Assembly (NCBI GenBank): GCA_002007465.1
Contig: LNAC01000847.1
Span: 479,490-543,489, forward strand
DNA from: Ailurus styani
Lineage: Eukaryota > Chordata > Mammalia > Carnivora > Ailuridae
Reading direction: 5' to 3'
DNA length: 64,000 nt
In this document: positions 12,116 through 24,555 of the stretch, in pieces
Layout: every line of letters begins with the position of its first letter
Position numbering within the stretch: position 1 is the stretch's first letter
Position numbers and translations under genes: made by a program
The notes under the pieces: model-generated
What the model was told of the DNA's origin: nothing
Databases searched by the model: none
What the model saw: the letters and a program-made list of their open reading frames with translations, nothing else

Positions 12116-12689
12116 TACTACATTTGGAGATTAACAATGTCTCCAACTTCCCTTACCAATATGGTAAGTAAGCAGTACATTAGCTCTAAAGATTTTCTAA
12201 ATAACAATAATGTTCATATGTATTGAATAAGGAAAGGAAAATGATAGCTTATGTGCTTGATGATGTAGTCTCACCATTTTAAACACCATACTTTCATTTT
12301 ATCTCAGAATGCTTTCCGATATTATGAGATATTAACTATTACATGATCCTTTCTTACCCTCAATTTATTTCTACTTATTAAGAGGAAAGCTTATAAAATC
12401 AAATAAATAGAAAAATAAGTAAAAGGTAAATATTTTTGATATATCCTTTTTGTATTCTTCATACTACTATGCCAAAAAATAATTAATAAATATGTATTTA
12501 CCAATGCTCTCCAGCCTTTCTACCCAATGATGTTCTTCCAAATTGTTTCACATCTCTCTATACCACTTTCATACTTCCTCATTCTCATTAGTGGATATAA
12601 AGAAATGGGGGGAAAAAGAGAAGACTTTCTCAAGAGCCCTCTATATATAATAAATACAACAAATTGACATGTCTACATCATCTTCCCAG
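12116..12689. other. no recognisable gene
   Basis: AT-rich sequence, possibly holding unresolvable old repeats. Confidence 0.35.
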
Positions 12690-12765
12690 ATGCTCTATAA
12701 AATCCTGGGGATACAACAGTGGACAAGATGAATCCACATCTGACCTTACAGAAACCAGAAATTGT
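12690..12765 (-). mobile_element. L2 fragment
   Basis: 'cctggggatacaacagtgga' is the antisense L2 signature ('ctggggatacagcagtgaac'). Confidence 0.55.
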
Positions 12766-13428
12766 ACCCCCTGCCTCTTATTAGAAGATAAACTAATTAT
12801 ACAGCTTGCTCACAGTTAATACCAACAGCATTCTACCTCTTGGCTCTACAGAGAACTATAAAGAGGCTACTTGAATTTAGAGAATTCTATGGTGATCTTC
12901 AAAAGAATGATTTCAATAGAGTGTTTTAGAAGCATAAGTATAATTTCAGTGCTAAGAAGTATTTGAGAAAGAATTAGATACAGAGTTTCCACATGTACAT
13001 TTGTTCAAAACAGTCTGCCTTGTGAAATAAAGATAGATCTGAGAGTAACTAGGGAGGACAGCAATGTCAAGCTAAAGCATTTCCCTTATAAGTATATCAC
13101 AAATACTTTTAGATGGAGGAAAACTGGCAAGCAGAGGAGAAAGGGGAATTGATGATAACAACAAAAAAAGCATATGTATGAGGATCAAGATCCCGGGGGT
13201 GGGGAGGTGGTGTTAAAACTATGAATGCAGGGTGAAATAAGTAAACTCAGAATGGAAGTATTTCTTCCAATACACGTATAAGAAAGGATGAGAGGACAGG
13301 TTTTCTGAAGAGCATGGAAGCTCTCTGAATAAAGGAGATCTGTAAAGATGATTTTTCATGACCAGGGAAGGACACTCACTTAGAGGGTAAACTTACTTCT
13401 CCTAAGAGAACAGAAAATCAACAACCTA

Positions 13429-13598
13429 GGGGTGCCTGAGTGCCTCGGTCGGTTAAGCGCGCAACTCTTGGTTTCAGCTCAAGTCATGATCTTGGGCTGT
13501 GAGATGGAGCCCCGTGTCAGGCTTCACGCTGGGCACTAAGTCTGCTTAAGATCTCTCTCCCCCTCTCCCACTACTCCTCCCTCCCCTCTTAAAAAAAT
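13429..13598 (+). mobile_element. old CAN-SINE
   Basis: Diverged head 'ggggtgcctgagtgcctcgg', body 'aagtcatgatcttgggctgt', CT-rich tail and a short A run. It sits 37 bp from an oppositely oriented SINE. Confidence 0.88.
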
Positions 13599-13635
13599 AT
13601 CAGTACTCTAATTAACTAGCTAAGAAGTTTGAAGA

Positions 13636-13803
13636 TTTTTTTTTTTTAATTCATGAGAGACAGGGAGAGAGAGGCAGAGGCAGAGGGAGAAGCAGACTTC
13701 CCGCTGAGCAGGGAGCCCAATGCAGGACTCGATACCAGGACCCTGGGATAATGATCTGAGCTGAAGATAGACACTTAATCATCTGAGCCACCCAGGTGCC
13801 CCA
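13636..13803 (-). mobile_element. old CAN-SINE
   Basis: Reverse copy from the T-rich end at 13636 to 'gccacccaggtgcccc' at 13803. The flanks 'taagaagtttgaa' and 'caagaagtttaaa' are an imperfect target duplication. Confidence 0.9.
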
Positions 13804-13924
13804 AAAGCCAAGAAGTTTAAATCAGTTTTTAATTAACTTTTTAAATTCCAAAGTAATAAACTAAAAAGTTTTATTCTATCTCAAACAGTCCTTGTAGAAT
13901 ATATACTTGAGTTTTTACCACATG

Positions 13925-14070
13925 CCAAATACCCTGCTAGATTCTTTAATGAGCAACTTGTGTGCTCCTGCACCAAGCCTGGGAGGCTGACACCATTATT
14001 AACTCATTTAACAGATGGGGCAACTGAGCCAGTAAGTGGTGGAACCTAAAGTGGAATTCAGAGTTCATGA
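13925..14070 (-). mobile_element. MIR fragment
   Basis: 'aacagatggggcaactgagc' followed by 'agtaagtggtggaac' is the antisense MIR core. Confidence 0.65.
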
Positions 14071-14164
14071 TATTAATTATGAATATATAATTTCCTCCGA
14101 ACTTATTTTCATAAGACACATTCAGAAACAATCTAGAGGACTTGAAACTTTAAACCTTACTTAT

Positions 14165-14640
14165 AGTGTTTTTGTCCTAAAAGTAATATGGTTTTTATAG
14201 GCAATTTTAAAACACAGAAAAGTGAAGGGAAAAATGTCATTGGTTATAATCAAAATCATCCCTAATGTCTGCCACACAGAGATATCTGGTGCACACAATT
14301 TCTAATCTTTTAATGACTATAAGCACACAAACACGTACATTACAAAAATACATCCTCTTATCCATTTTGATATCTGCTTTCTACATTTCACAATATATTA
14401 AAATACTTTCCCAGGTCAATAAAAATAGCTATATGGTGTAATTTTTTAATGATTGCTTATTGTTATCTTATATAGCTTTACTGACATTTATTTAAACACT
14501 TCCATATCATTGCACATTTGGATTATTTCTCTCTTCTGTTTTAGAATGCTACTATGAACAACTATAAAAAACATCCTTTTATTCATAACTATGTATGTCA
14601 TATTACAGCTTTCAGAGTCTGCCTTCCATAATTTTATAAT
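14165..14640 (-). mobile_element. L1M-type LINE fragment, antisense
   Basis: The order 'tctgctttctacatttcaca', 'acttccatatcattgcacat', then 'gaatgctactatgaacaact' parallels the antisense 3' region of old L1M elements. Heavily decayed, so subfamily and limits are uncertain. Confidence 0.45.
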
Positions 14641-14824
14641 ATAGAAATATTTTACATCCTTGGTTTTGTTCCATTAAATTCTATTTTTAGAACTCTTAAA
14701 GTTTTATAGCTTTTAAAATGTTTTACTATTTTTAAGGCTAATATAACCCCCTCTTATTAGCTTTATTTTTCAAATATTTGACTAAAATTAAATTTTATAA
14801 TTGTGAATTTCTGCAAGTTTTTTA

Positions 14825-14965
14825 GACTCTATGTGTCTTATTTATGGACCAGTAAAATGAGGGTAATAATAGCATCTACTTTATAGGGTTGTTGAAAAGA
14901 TTAAATGAGTTAATATATGGAGAAGGCTTACAACAGCCCCTGGCACATGGTCAACAATAAACCAC
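14825..14965 (+). mobile_element. MIR fragment
   Basis: 'taaaatgagggtaataatag', then 'tatagggttgttgaaaagat', then 'cccctggcacatggtcaaca' are consecutive MIR landmarks. Confidence 0.8.
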
Positions 14966-15110
14966 ATATATATGTATAATAATTAATATATATATATTAG
15001 TTATGTATTACATATATAATGAAATACATTTATATATAATACTAATAACTAATATAATATTAAAATATTAATAACTAATACTAATAACTAATACATAGTT
15101 GCATGTTATA
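14966..15110. repeat. AT-rich low-complexity with ACTAATA tandem units
   Basis: Alternating TA runs, then repeated 'actaataactaat' units around 15040-15105. A simple-sequence expansion next to a MIR tail. Confidence 0.75.
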
Positions 15111-15871
15111 TACATAAACGTTAACAAAAAAATGTTACCACTAGTATATGTGAACTAAGTAATGCATGCTTATACTTTATTCATTTCTAAACAATTGAAA
15201 TATTATACCTTTGACTACTACTATTCTTTTCCAATACCACTGGATATAATATGATAATTTCATTTAAACTTCTATATCAATACAAATAAGCTAAAGTTTT
15301 AATTTTCTTTTAGTGCTATCTTTGTCAAGTTTTGGTATCTAGAGCTTTTAAAATATATTATAAAGCTCTTTATGTTTTCCTATATTCTATAATAGTTTAA
15401 ATAACATAGGTATTACAAATGTATATAACATGTTTCTTTAATTTTTTTTTGTCTCCCCAATGTTTTACAGGGCACATAGTCTGCTTTTAATTTTTCTAGT
15501 TGTTTTTTTTGTAAACATGAATCAACATATTTTTTTCATGGTCAGTTAAAATATTTGACTTTAATGCAAGAAATTTAGTACATATTTACTTGTCTTCATT
15601 TCCCTACTCTATAATTATTCATTCTCCATTATTATAGTCTGGGGTTTTACATGTAGATTATCATCATTATAATGACATGTTTACATTATAGTCTATTCTT
15701 TCAAGAATATTTGAAAAAAAAGAATATTTGTCTTTTATATTGTTTCATACAAAAGATATTTTAAATCCTATTCTTGATATGTCAATTTTTTTCATTCAGT
15801 TGAAAAATATTTTCCAATATTTTTTCCTAATAGATTAGATGAATGGTATGTTTTCTGAACACTTGAGTGTC
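15111..15871. other. AT-rich sequence, nothing recognised
   Basis: No frames, splice-flanked exons or RNA genes that I can support. Confidence 0.4.
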
Positions 15872-15886
15872 TATGAAAATCTTTTT

Positions 15887-16060
15887 TTTTTAAGATTTTA
15901 TTTATTTATTTGACAGAGAGATTACAAGTAGGCAGAGAGAGAGGAGGAAGCAGGCTCCCTGCTGAGCAGAGAGCCCGATGCGGGCCTCGATCCCAGGACC
16001 CTGAGATCATGACCTGAGCCGAAGGCAGAGGCTTTAACCCATTGAGCCACCCAGGCGCCC
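15887..16060 (-). mobile_element. CAN-SINE (young type), 15-bp target duplication
   Basis: Reverse copy flanked by TATGAAAATCTTTTT at 15872-15886 and 16061-16075. The body is very close to the other young copies, which points to a recent insertion. Confidence 0.96.
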
Positions 16061-16504
16061 TATGAAAATCTTTTTATCTTCCCCATACATAAACATCTTG
16101 GCTGTATATAAAACTACTAGATCACAATATATGTTTCCTTTAAAATTCTACAGATAGAATTTCTCCATTGTCCTCTGACATATGGAAATGAAAAGATATA
16201 TGAAGCTAATTGATTTAAAATCAATTTATTTCTTTAGCCTGGATATTGGCAGAAATTTTCTTAATTATTATAACACAATAATTTGACAATAGTAAAACAG
16301 AAAAAGAAATTGCTTCAAGCTACATAAGTAAAGAAAATATTCTTCTATTATGTCTTTCATTACTGTTTCAGTCCTCTTATTTTGTTTTCTTTTGCAGGCA
16401 AATCTATTTCTGTTTCACTACTCTCTTCTCCCTTACTCTTTGTTTTTACTCAAAGAGGTTATCATCCTCTTACATATTACATATTTCTATGTTCCCATCT
16501 TTAT

Positions 16505-16635
16505 AATCTGTCTACATCCACAGGCTGTCAGCTCTGTGAAAGCAGGTACAATTTTTGCTTTGTTCATTAGTGTGTCCCTAGAGAACTGAATTAAATCCAG
16601 TATAGACAGAATATAAATATTTTCTGAATAAATCA
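16505..16635 (+). mobile_element. L2 3' end
   Basis: 'ggctgtcagctctgtgaaag' with 'caggtacaattttt' and a final 'tttctgaataaatcactga' fit the sense L2 tail. Confidence 0.6.
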
Positions 16636-17974
16636 CTGAAAGCATATAATAGGTCATTATTTTGTTCTTAATATTGATTTTATCTTACATTATTTTATAC
16701 TTTATCATTTTCATCTGCAGTGTTAAAAGCTGATCAAATTTCTTTTATCACTTATTTTCTTTACCCCTAATTTTACTTATTATTGCCTTCAAAGTGGGGT
16801 TTATGTGTTTTTAGATTCTTAGCAATTCTGTCTTACCACCCTCTAGTCTTATTTCTACCTGTATTTTGCTTTTTTTTTTTCCTAAAGAAGTCATGCCTTC
16901 ATGATCATGTTGAGGTCCTAAACTGCTAAGGTAAGTTCGTATCTATGTACATATTTTTAAAATATGTTCCAGGACATCAGAAGATAATGGGTAACTGTTA
17001 AAAGCACTGCTACCAGGATTCATCTGCTTCACCAGGGTGACTTCTCTAGGATTTTTAAGACTTGATTGTATGTAGAAAGAGGAAGGAGGAGTGGTGGGGA
17101 TAGGAACAAGAGTGGACTGTGTTCATGCAGTTACAGAAAGGTACAAAGGAACTGACACTCAGCTTCCTCCTTAACACAAGTGTGAAGTCAGTCAGTAACA
17201 AATGTGTATGAGCAGCAAAGCAACTTCTTCCTTCAGTCCCAGAAAGTCTTTATGATATAAATCTGAGGCACAGCAAAAAGATGAAACCTGATGAAAGTTT
17301 TCTTAGGAGAATTCCTTTTGAAGTACACTTAATACACATTTCTTCAAGACTACTAGATCATCCATCAGACTTAGTTGTCACTGTTTTTGGAAGATTTGAC
17401 ATTTTTTGGTGTATCTCCTTAAGAATTCACAAAGGCTAGAAAAACCTGCATGTATGAATTTGAAATAAGGCAATATTCAAGCTTTTTGACAGATATTATA
17501 TACTTTTAAGGAAATTATCTAAAATACCATATAAAGTGTGAATATTATTTATCATGATTAAACCACTAATAACTACAATTAATAATTATTTATTTGTATG
17601 TCTTTCTTTCCTGGGTACTCATTATTTGCCACCTAACAGCTGGTGATGAAAATCCAAAATGATTCATGTACTCAGATTATTTAAAACATTAATCATATTT
17701 TAAAATTAAAATATACCAGGCTTTTTTAATGTAATGTATTTCTGCTTTTTTACTTATGAGATAGAAAAACTGATTTGGTCATGAAAATGGCTTTCCTTTT
17801 GCTTATGAGCAACTGTAAGTATGTCCTTTGAAAGCAGCATCAAAGATGTTCCAAATAACCAAGCCCACACTAATTTGTCCTCTCTTTGAACATCTATTGC
17901 ATGTTCACTCACTAGCATGCAATTTATTGCTTAATTATTTGCAAATTCATAGTATGAAAAGTTCTTAGGATAGA
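16636..17974. other. SINE-free AT-rich sequence, nothing recognised
   Basis: No convincing exon. The AAGGTAAGTTCG at about 16929 resembles a donor site but has no open exon or acceptor behind it. Confidence 0.4.
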
Positions 17975-18110
17975 AGTGCCAGAAGGGACCTTACAGATTA
18001 TCAAGTTCAATTTACCAGTAAGAAAACAGAACTGTAGAGACTTATACAAGACTGCAAAGCTAGTTAATGGCAGAACTGAGGCTAAAACACAGGTCTTCCA
18101 ATTTCTTTTC
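17975..18110 (-). mobile_element. MIR fragment
   Basis: 'ccagtaagaaaacagaactg', then 'gcaaagctagttaatggcag' and 'aactgaggctaaaacacagg' match antisense MIR. Confidence 0.65.
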
Positions 18111-18489
18111 TAGTTTTATTTTACTAGCCAAATGGGATGGGATTTAAGGACAGAGATCATGTCCTGTATGTCCTAGTAACCTCATTCACACTTATAATAT
18201 TGGTAAGGAGTGACAAATACTTAAGCACTAATATATAATGGATGATGAGTAAGACTTGCTTTTGTGTTTCTATTGTTCTAGTTGGCTGCATGGTTAAGTA
18301 GTAATTATGTACCTTATCATAATAATGTGACAAATAAATGTGACAAACCTCAACTTTTTATCACAAAGTAAGGTCACATCAGAAAATACTTAGAAATAAA
18401 TAGGATTAGTTTCTGTGGTTCTAATAGTAATTAACAAAATATCTCAAAGTTTAGTAAGCATATCAATAACATCATCTAATTTAAACTTT

Positions 18490-18625
18490 CAATGGCATTA
18501 CTTAGGAAGCATTATTACTATCTCCAAATTACTAATAAGAAGAAAAATCTCAGAGGCAAAGTAATAGGCTCAATGTCTCAAAGCTAATGAGTGGGAAGGC
18601 AGGAAATTAAACTTAGTCCATTTCA
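18490..18625 (-). mobile_element. MIR fragment
   Basis: 'gtctcaaagctaatgagtgg' followed by 'gcaggaaattaaactta' matches the antisense MIR core in order. Confidence 0.6.
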
Positions 18626-20009
18626 TTAAAAAGCTTAAATTCTTTCTATCACTTCTCCACAGACAAATGCCATTTATTAAACCATGTCCTAAAAATCCTG
18701 TATTCAGTATCACCAAAATTAAAATTATAATTATAGTTAACATACAAAATGACTATAGCCTAAAATATATTTTTTAAAATATGTTAACTCGGTTATCACT
18801 TCTCACTAAAACATGTCAATGATTATAACAGAAAGCATTCATTTTCACTGCTACGCCACTGCGTATTGGCATAAATGGGATGAAGGAAAAGTTTCTCTTT
18901 ATATAGCACTGAATAATTACTAAATCTATTACCTAACAATCTTTGGAGTTAGTAATAGTAAAATTCAAGAGCGGTATCTTTGATAATTTTCCATATATTC
19001 TCTAAAAAATAGCTGCTCAATTTTCCTCAAAAAAAAAGCCCACTTTTTTATGAATTTTTATGCACAGCTCAACATTGGCTAAGGAATCACTTGGTGCAAC
19101 AAGCGTTCTTTCTATACTGATGGTTATCATTGAAACATACTGCCACCTTATGACAATTCTTTTAATATCTTAATGTTCAGAAGATCTTGTTTTAAAAATA
19201 AACTCCTGCCAGGAATAGGACCATCAAGTACAGAAATTACCTGACTTAAAAATAAATAAAATTACTAGCTCTACTGAAAGCAGCCTGAAAGAAATGTAAT
19301 ACATTTAAGAGAATATTTTTTTTTAGATTTTGAATAACACAATGATTTTTATGGCATGATATAAGCATTTTTAAAACCCAAGAGGCCAGGATATAACTGA
19401 TTATATGCTGACTATGGAACAAAAATTTTGAGTCTATTTTCCAGTTATAGTTTTAGAAATTATATCAAAAGTATTTACCCCTTATTGGATCTATAATATT
19501 ACATACATATATTCAAAATATATAAAAAATGCAATGGTTCAGATTGCAAGGAAGTATAGGGAAAAGAGACACTAAAATTAGGAAAAGATTATATACCCGA
19601 AAAGATTCATTATTATGTGAAATTTACAATAAACCCAATTAAATACCACTAAAAAATACTACTACTTACTAGTACTACAAAATAAAGTATCTATTTACAT
19701 AGAGCCCTCTTTTTGAGTGTCCACAGTAGAAATTTTTATTGTACCAGAAAACCTGAAGCTTTTACCTAGTAGCTGGTTTATTTTTCTCTACGGATTCAGT
19801 GATTCATGCTTGTAATGGGCTCTGTTTCCCTTCTTGTATTAGCTGCTAAGGTACTTATAGATGAATTCATAGTTCATATTTATCAAGTATATAGGAAGTT
19901 ATTGTATGTACTTTATATTCTGCTATCACTCTTGGCCACATCTTATTTTTCTCCATTATTTCCACTTTGACCTGATAGTACCATTTACTTTCATATTTAT
20001 GTATATACT
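18626..20009. other. AT-rich sequence, nothing recognised
   Basis: No exon with splice sites. The - strand frame at 19867-20052 runs into the next MIR and looks accidental. Confidence 0.4.
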
Positions 20010-20095
20010 TGGTATTGTGGAAAGCATATGGATTTGGAAGCTGAACAACCAAACCCAGCTCTAACTTTTACTAGCTGTAGAGCCATAATTGCTTC
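20010..20095 (+). mobile_element. MIR fragment
   Basis: 'ggtattgtggaaagcatatg', then 'cccagctctaacttttacta' and 'gctgtagagcc' follow the sense MIR order. Confidence 0.65.
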
Positions 20096-20249
20096 ACACC
20101 CAAGATAAACTGTAGATTTACCATTTATAAATGCAGACTGAAGTTACCTTCTTTGTACAATTAGTCTAATGATTAGAGATAATGATTAGAGATATCTCAT
20201 TTATTGAGTATTTCTTATATAGAAGCTACTTACATTTTACTTTCAGTAT

Positions 20250-21605
20250 TTTATTTTCATTTTATTTCAGTAAAGTTTTTGAAATCAAGTTCTATTTTAT
20301 AATTACATTTAGTACAGTAGTGTTTTCCTGAAAAAGCAGTTTTTAAATCAGAGGTGTCTTAGAATCAAGGAAAACCAGTATTAACTTATTGTGCTGTACT
20401 TTTATAATCACCCTCATACTCTTTTTGAACTAAGCAGAATTATTAACAAAAATATTTCAGTGAAATGTTCAGAAGTTAAATTATGAAAATTAGAAACTAA
20501 GGAACTAAACATAGTACAGAATAATGATTTTGGGATTGCAGTTTAAAGAAAAGTTGACAATTCACTAAGGTTTTCCATTTTTGTTTAAAATTTATAAGCT
20601 AACGAATAAAAATATAAAAGGAATTCATGCACAATAACATATTGCTTAGTTTAATTACTGATTTGCTGTTTGCCCAAAAGTTTTAATCAAGAGAGTTCTT
20701 ACATGTGGATAACAATGAAGACATCTGTAAAAGTTAGTGCCATGTTTAACTCCTCTAGGCATTGCAGCACCTGGTGACGCCACAGGGAAGAAATCATGGA
20801 TACTTCTTGAACATACTGCAACAGCTGTCAACTCAGAAGGAGGTATATTCTAAGTTCTATCAAGCAAGTAGTACTCCACAAAATCTCATTCTGTCCCTTC
20901 TCTTAACTGAAAAGAAGCCAGATGGAAACATGCAACTTGTCAAATTGCAAATGAAGAATTACTATAAATCGTATTGCATAGATCTCTGTTATGTTCAGCT
21001 TTAAGTACTTGGATGCTCAATTTTCAGAATAATTTCACTGGCATTTTAAAAAAACTAAAGATGCTTGATGCTATTTCAGGTAAAGACAATAGCACATCTT
21101 TAAAAGGATACAATAAAGGTAAAGACAATGGGAATATGATAATGTTTTTTACATAATATCTGAGTGAAGAAACAAAAGGAATCATTCTAGAAGTTTAATA
21201 ATGTCCAGAACGACTATGACTACAGGATGTCTAGCCATCTCTCACAACAGTTAATGGTACCTTGCTTAGAGTACACAGCCACAGAAAACCAGAAGGCAAG
21301 CTGTATCATTTATGATATAACAGTCCTGGCTGGGCTAATATGGCTAAATCTCTACCTGTTAAACTCTATTATAGGCTTCTATTTCTATTCAGTATATGAA
21401 ATTACCATAATAATTTTACATAGACTGTGGCCAACTTTGTGAATATACACAAGGATAAGAAACGAGTGATTTTGTTTTGTATTTTTGCTACCAAAAATTA
21501 TTTACAATTTTGAGACCACAAGGGGCTCTTCAGAAAATTGGACATATATAATTATTTTAAATTTAGAGTTTAAGCTTTATTATTTCTGAGGTTCCACTGG
21601 GAATG
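20250..21605. other. unique sequence with one weak exon-like block
   Basis: The 20764-21004 stretch has an 80-codon open frame preceded by 'ctaggcattgcag'. It has no codon-bias signal or family match that I can defend and is treated only as a weak candidate. The rest holds nothing recognised. Confidence 0.3.
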
Positions 21606-21609
21606 TGTT

Positions 21610-21690
21610 AATTGGTTCATCCATTCTTGTATATCTATATAAAAACATTTGTTGAGTACTTACTATATAACATATCCCATGCATTTTTAT
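21610..21690 (-). mobile_element. L2 fragment
   Basis: 'catttgttgagtacttacta' matches the antisense L2 tail ('atttattgagcacctacta'). Confidence 0.5.
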
Positions 21691-22119
21691 TTATATGAAG
21701 CCATCCCTTCAACATCATTAAATATTCCTTTTACTGCTGGAATCTTATTTAAAACAGGGCAGCAAAAATACCCTATGAATTCTGAAAGAAAATATCAAGA
21801 ACCCGAACCATGTCATAAATAGTCTCCTTTGGGTATGATGGTGTGGTAGAGATCACAGAGTTCCTGGGAGCATTTGTAACATTTCTATCACAACTCTGGT
21901 ATAGACCACTAACAGGTTCATAATGGCAAAACTGTTTGCTTCTAAAGAAAGCCTAAGAGTTATATAAATTACTTTAACAAGTCAATCCTCATTTTTATAC
22001 CACAATAACACATCAATTGTGGTTAATAAATGCTAAATATTTTGTTAATGATATTGCCCAGTTTTTCAAATGCTTATAATTTTATAACATTATTTTAATT
22101 CACTATCCATGAAAAATAG

Positions 22120-22235
22120 CTGTCTTCAATACCCACACCATAGATAAGAAAACTGAGCCTCACAGAGGTTGAGAGAGCTGCCTAAGATCATACAGAGAGT
22201 GAGAGGACTGTGGTTCTAATTCATGCTTTGGTCTA
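22120..22235 (-). mobile_element. MIR fragment
   Basis: 'gataagaaaactgagcctca' with 'cagaggttgagagagctgcc' is the highly characteristic antisense MIR core. Confidence 0.85.
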
Positions 22236-22653
22236 ACCCATGTCTCATTCTAGTCTCTTGTTCCCTAATAAAGCTTTTAGGTAGAAAAGTTAAATACTGA
22301 AAGATGGTCTTTTGTATGTGGTGTAAGGGAATCATGAAAGGACAGAAAGGTTGAATTCAAGTTGTCGGAGACTCAGCCACTATTTTCTGCTTTCTCTCTT
22401 CCTGATCCTCTCATACTAACACATGCACCATTAAGCCACTGCAAATAAAGAAGGTTCATGTAGAACACACTCACTGTTCATACTACCTGGTATCTACGAG
22501 TTACATAATTCACTGTGGGAGATGTACTTGCAACTCTGCTACTTCTGTAATTCCTGCTTTTTTACAGGTGGCTTGACCTCTCCTTGCTTTTCAAAACACC
22601 ATCCCATGTCCTTCTGTGGCACCAGATGGCTGCTGTGGTTAACAATACAACTA

Positions 22654-22858
22654 GGGCGCCTGGGTGGCTCAGTTGTTAAGCGACTACCTTCGGCTCAGGT
22701 CCTGATCCTGGAGTCCTGGGATTGAGTCCCATATTAGGCTCCCTGCTTGGATGGGACTCTGCTTCTCTCTCTGACCCACCCCCTTCTCGTGCTCTCTTTC
22801 TCAAATAATAAAATATATTTTTTTAAATTAAAAACTTCTAAAAAAAAAACAAAACAAA
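22654..22858 (+). mobile_element. CAN-SINE (older type)
   Basis: Head 'gggcgcctgggtggctcagt', body with 'gttaagcgactacc', short CT tail and a long A-rich end. Both flanks contain a 'caatacaa' target-like repeat. Confidence 0.92.
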
Positions 22859-22859
22859 G

Positions 22860-24312
22860 CAATACAATACAATAGACAATAGCCACTGCACCTTTCTTTG
22901 GCACATGCCCAAAGGGAAGAGCCTCATCTTCAGCAGTCTCCTCATTCCTGGAGAATGGAAGCCTACCACACAGAGCTCTTGATTATCTGTAGGTAGAATG
23001 TCTGCATTGGGAACTACCCAGTTGCTGAGGACATTGCCAGAGACACTCACTTTTCCTTCCACCCTACTAACTTGCACTCTAATTTTATTCAGTTTCTGAT
23101 TTACATTTTAAACTGCCAACAAAAGCACGGAAAGTGAAAATGCTGCACAGGCAAGACCAGTAGGGGAAAAGGGAGCACTCAGAAATAGGTCACAGAATCA
23201 TAGCTACTACTGTACACATATCCAATCTATCATTAACAGGATTAATCAACTGACTTCAGTCACTTATAAAGAGTAAACTATTTTTTCTTTGCTACATTTG
23301 TAAAACAGAATAAATGCTCAAAACTCCTTTTCTGTATTTGTCCGTATGAATCAAGGCTGAGAAAATATTCCCTGAACTGGCAGTACCATCAGGGTGTTGC
23401 TATGGTTCTTTGTAACTTAAAAGTATAAAATGTGAGACAACATAATGAAGGCACAATCCTAGAGAAATGTGCAACAATGTGGCAGGCACTGGAGAATTCT
23501 AAGAATGTAGGAGAGGGTTAGGTTAGAGGAGAAGCACAAAATGTTAATTTTTACAGTTCCTGTGTTACCCATCTCTCAAATGTTCCCTTCTTAGTTCTTA
23601 TAAAATCAAGGCTGTTGAACATAAAATACAATAGAAAACCTTGATTTTGACAAAATGATTTTTGAATAGTCATAACTATAAACGGCTGGCCTCTTCTACA
23701 ATATAAGGAACGCCATGACCCAATTTTGTATGGATATGTATCAGTCATCCTATTTAAAAATAATATTTTCATACCAGCCGACTCAGACCATAGGAAATCA
23801 GATGATCCTTCTTTATTGGGTTGGGAGTGAAGGGAAGGGACTGTTACTCTAGAGATGATCTTTATAAATGAGGGAAGAATCCACACTATTTTACTTTTAG
23901 ACAAGAATAAGAAGGCATCATTTATTAGGAGTCACAAAGCTAGGGAAAGAGAAAACAGCATCAAATGACAACTTGTACAGTCGAAGGCTCTCAAGATCAG
24001 TACTTTATCCTAAATTCCAAGCCTGACCCCATATGATAGAAATACGAAGCATCAGCTTCGCCACACAATCCCTCATACTTCTAATAAAATTATGTTTCCC
24101 ATGGCAACAGATGGTATCACAAGAGAAGCAAGTTCAGAGTAAACAATACACATATTGTGGCTTAAGCAGCAGAAATGATACTACAATGACATTATTAGCC
24201 TTTTACATTTTTGTTATTGTTAGTAATAGTAATAAGAATATGCAAGAGACAAGAGTCACATTACGGTATAGCTAATCTGATATGCAATACTTGGACTCAT
24301 TTGAATTTCTAT
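22860..24312. other. no recognisable gene
   Basis: Mostly unique sequence with somewhat higher GC around 22880-23090. A 117-codon - strand frame (23551-23904) has no family resemblance and is not called. Confidence 0.35.
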
Positions 24313-24327
24313 TCCCAAGAGATTTTA

Positions 24328-24540
24328 TTTTATTTTTTTTCTTTTAAAGATTTTATCTATTTATTTGACACAGAGAGAGAGATCACAAGTCGGCAGAGAA
24401 GCAGGCAGAGAGAGAGGAGGGAGGAGGAAGCAGGCTCCCTGCTGAGCAGAGAGCCCGACGCGGGCCTCGATCCCAGGACCCTGGGATCACGACCTGAGCC
24501 GAAGGCAGCGGCTTTAACCCACTGAGCCACCCAGGCGCCC
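24328..24540 (-). mobile_element. CAN-SINE (young type), 15-bp target duplication
   Basis: Reverse full copy flanked by TCCCAAGAGATTTTA at 24313-24327 and 24541-24555. It retains several CpGs, which fits a recent insertion. Confidence 0.97.
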
Positions 24541-24555
24541 TCCCAAGAGATTTTA

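Noticed and set aside
16920..16940. Donor-like AAGGTAAGTTCG
   Set aside because: There is no open exon with an acceptor upstream. A GTAAGT hexamer is expected by chance several times in this length.
23551..23904. 117-codon open frame on the - strand
   Set aside because: No recognisable domain and no splice-site support. Long chance frames are expected in 64 kb.
24211..24525. 104-codon frame on the + strand
   Set aside because: Most of it is antisense translation of a CAN-SINE. Several other frames in the window (9800-10027, 11569-11754, 40671-40892, 49281-49506, 56493-56888) have the same cause.
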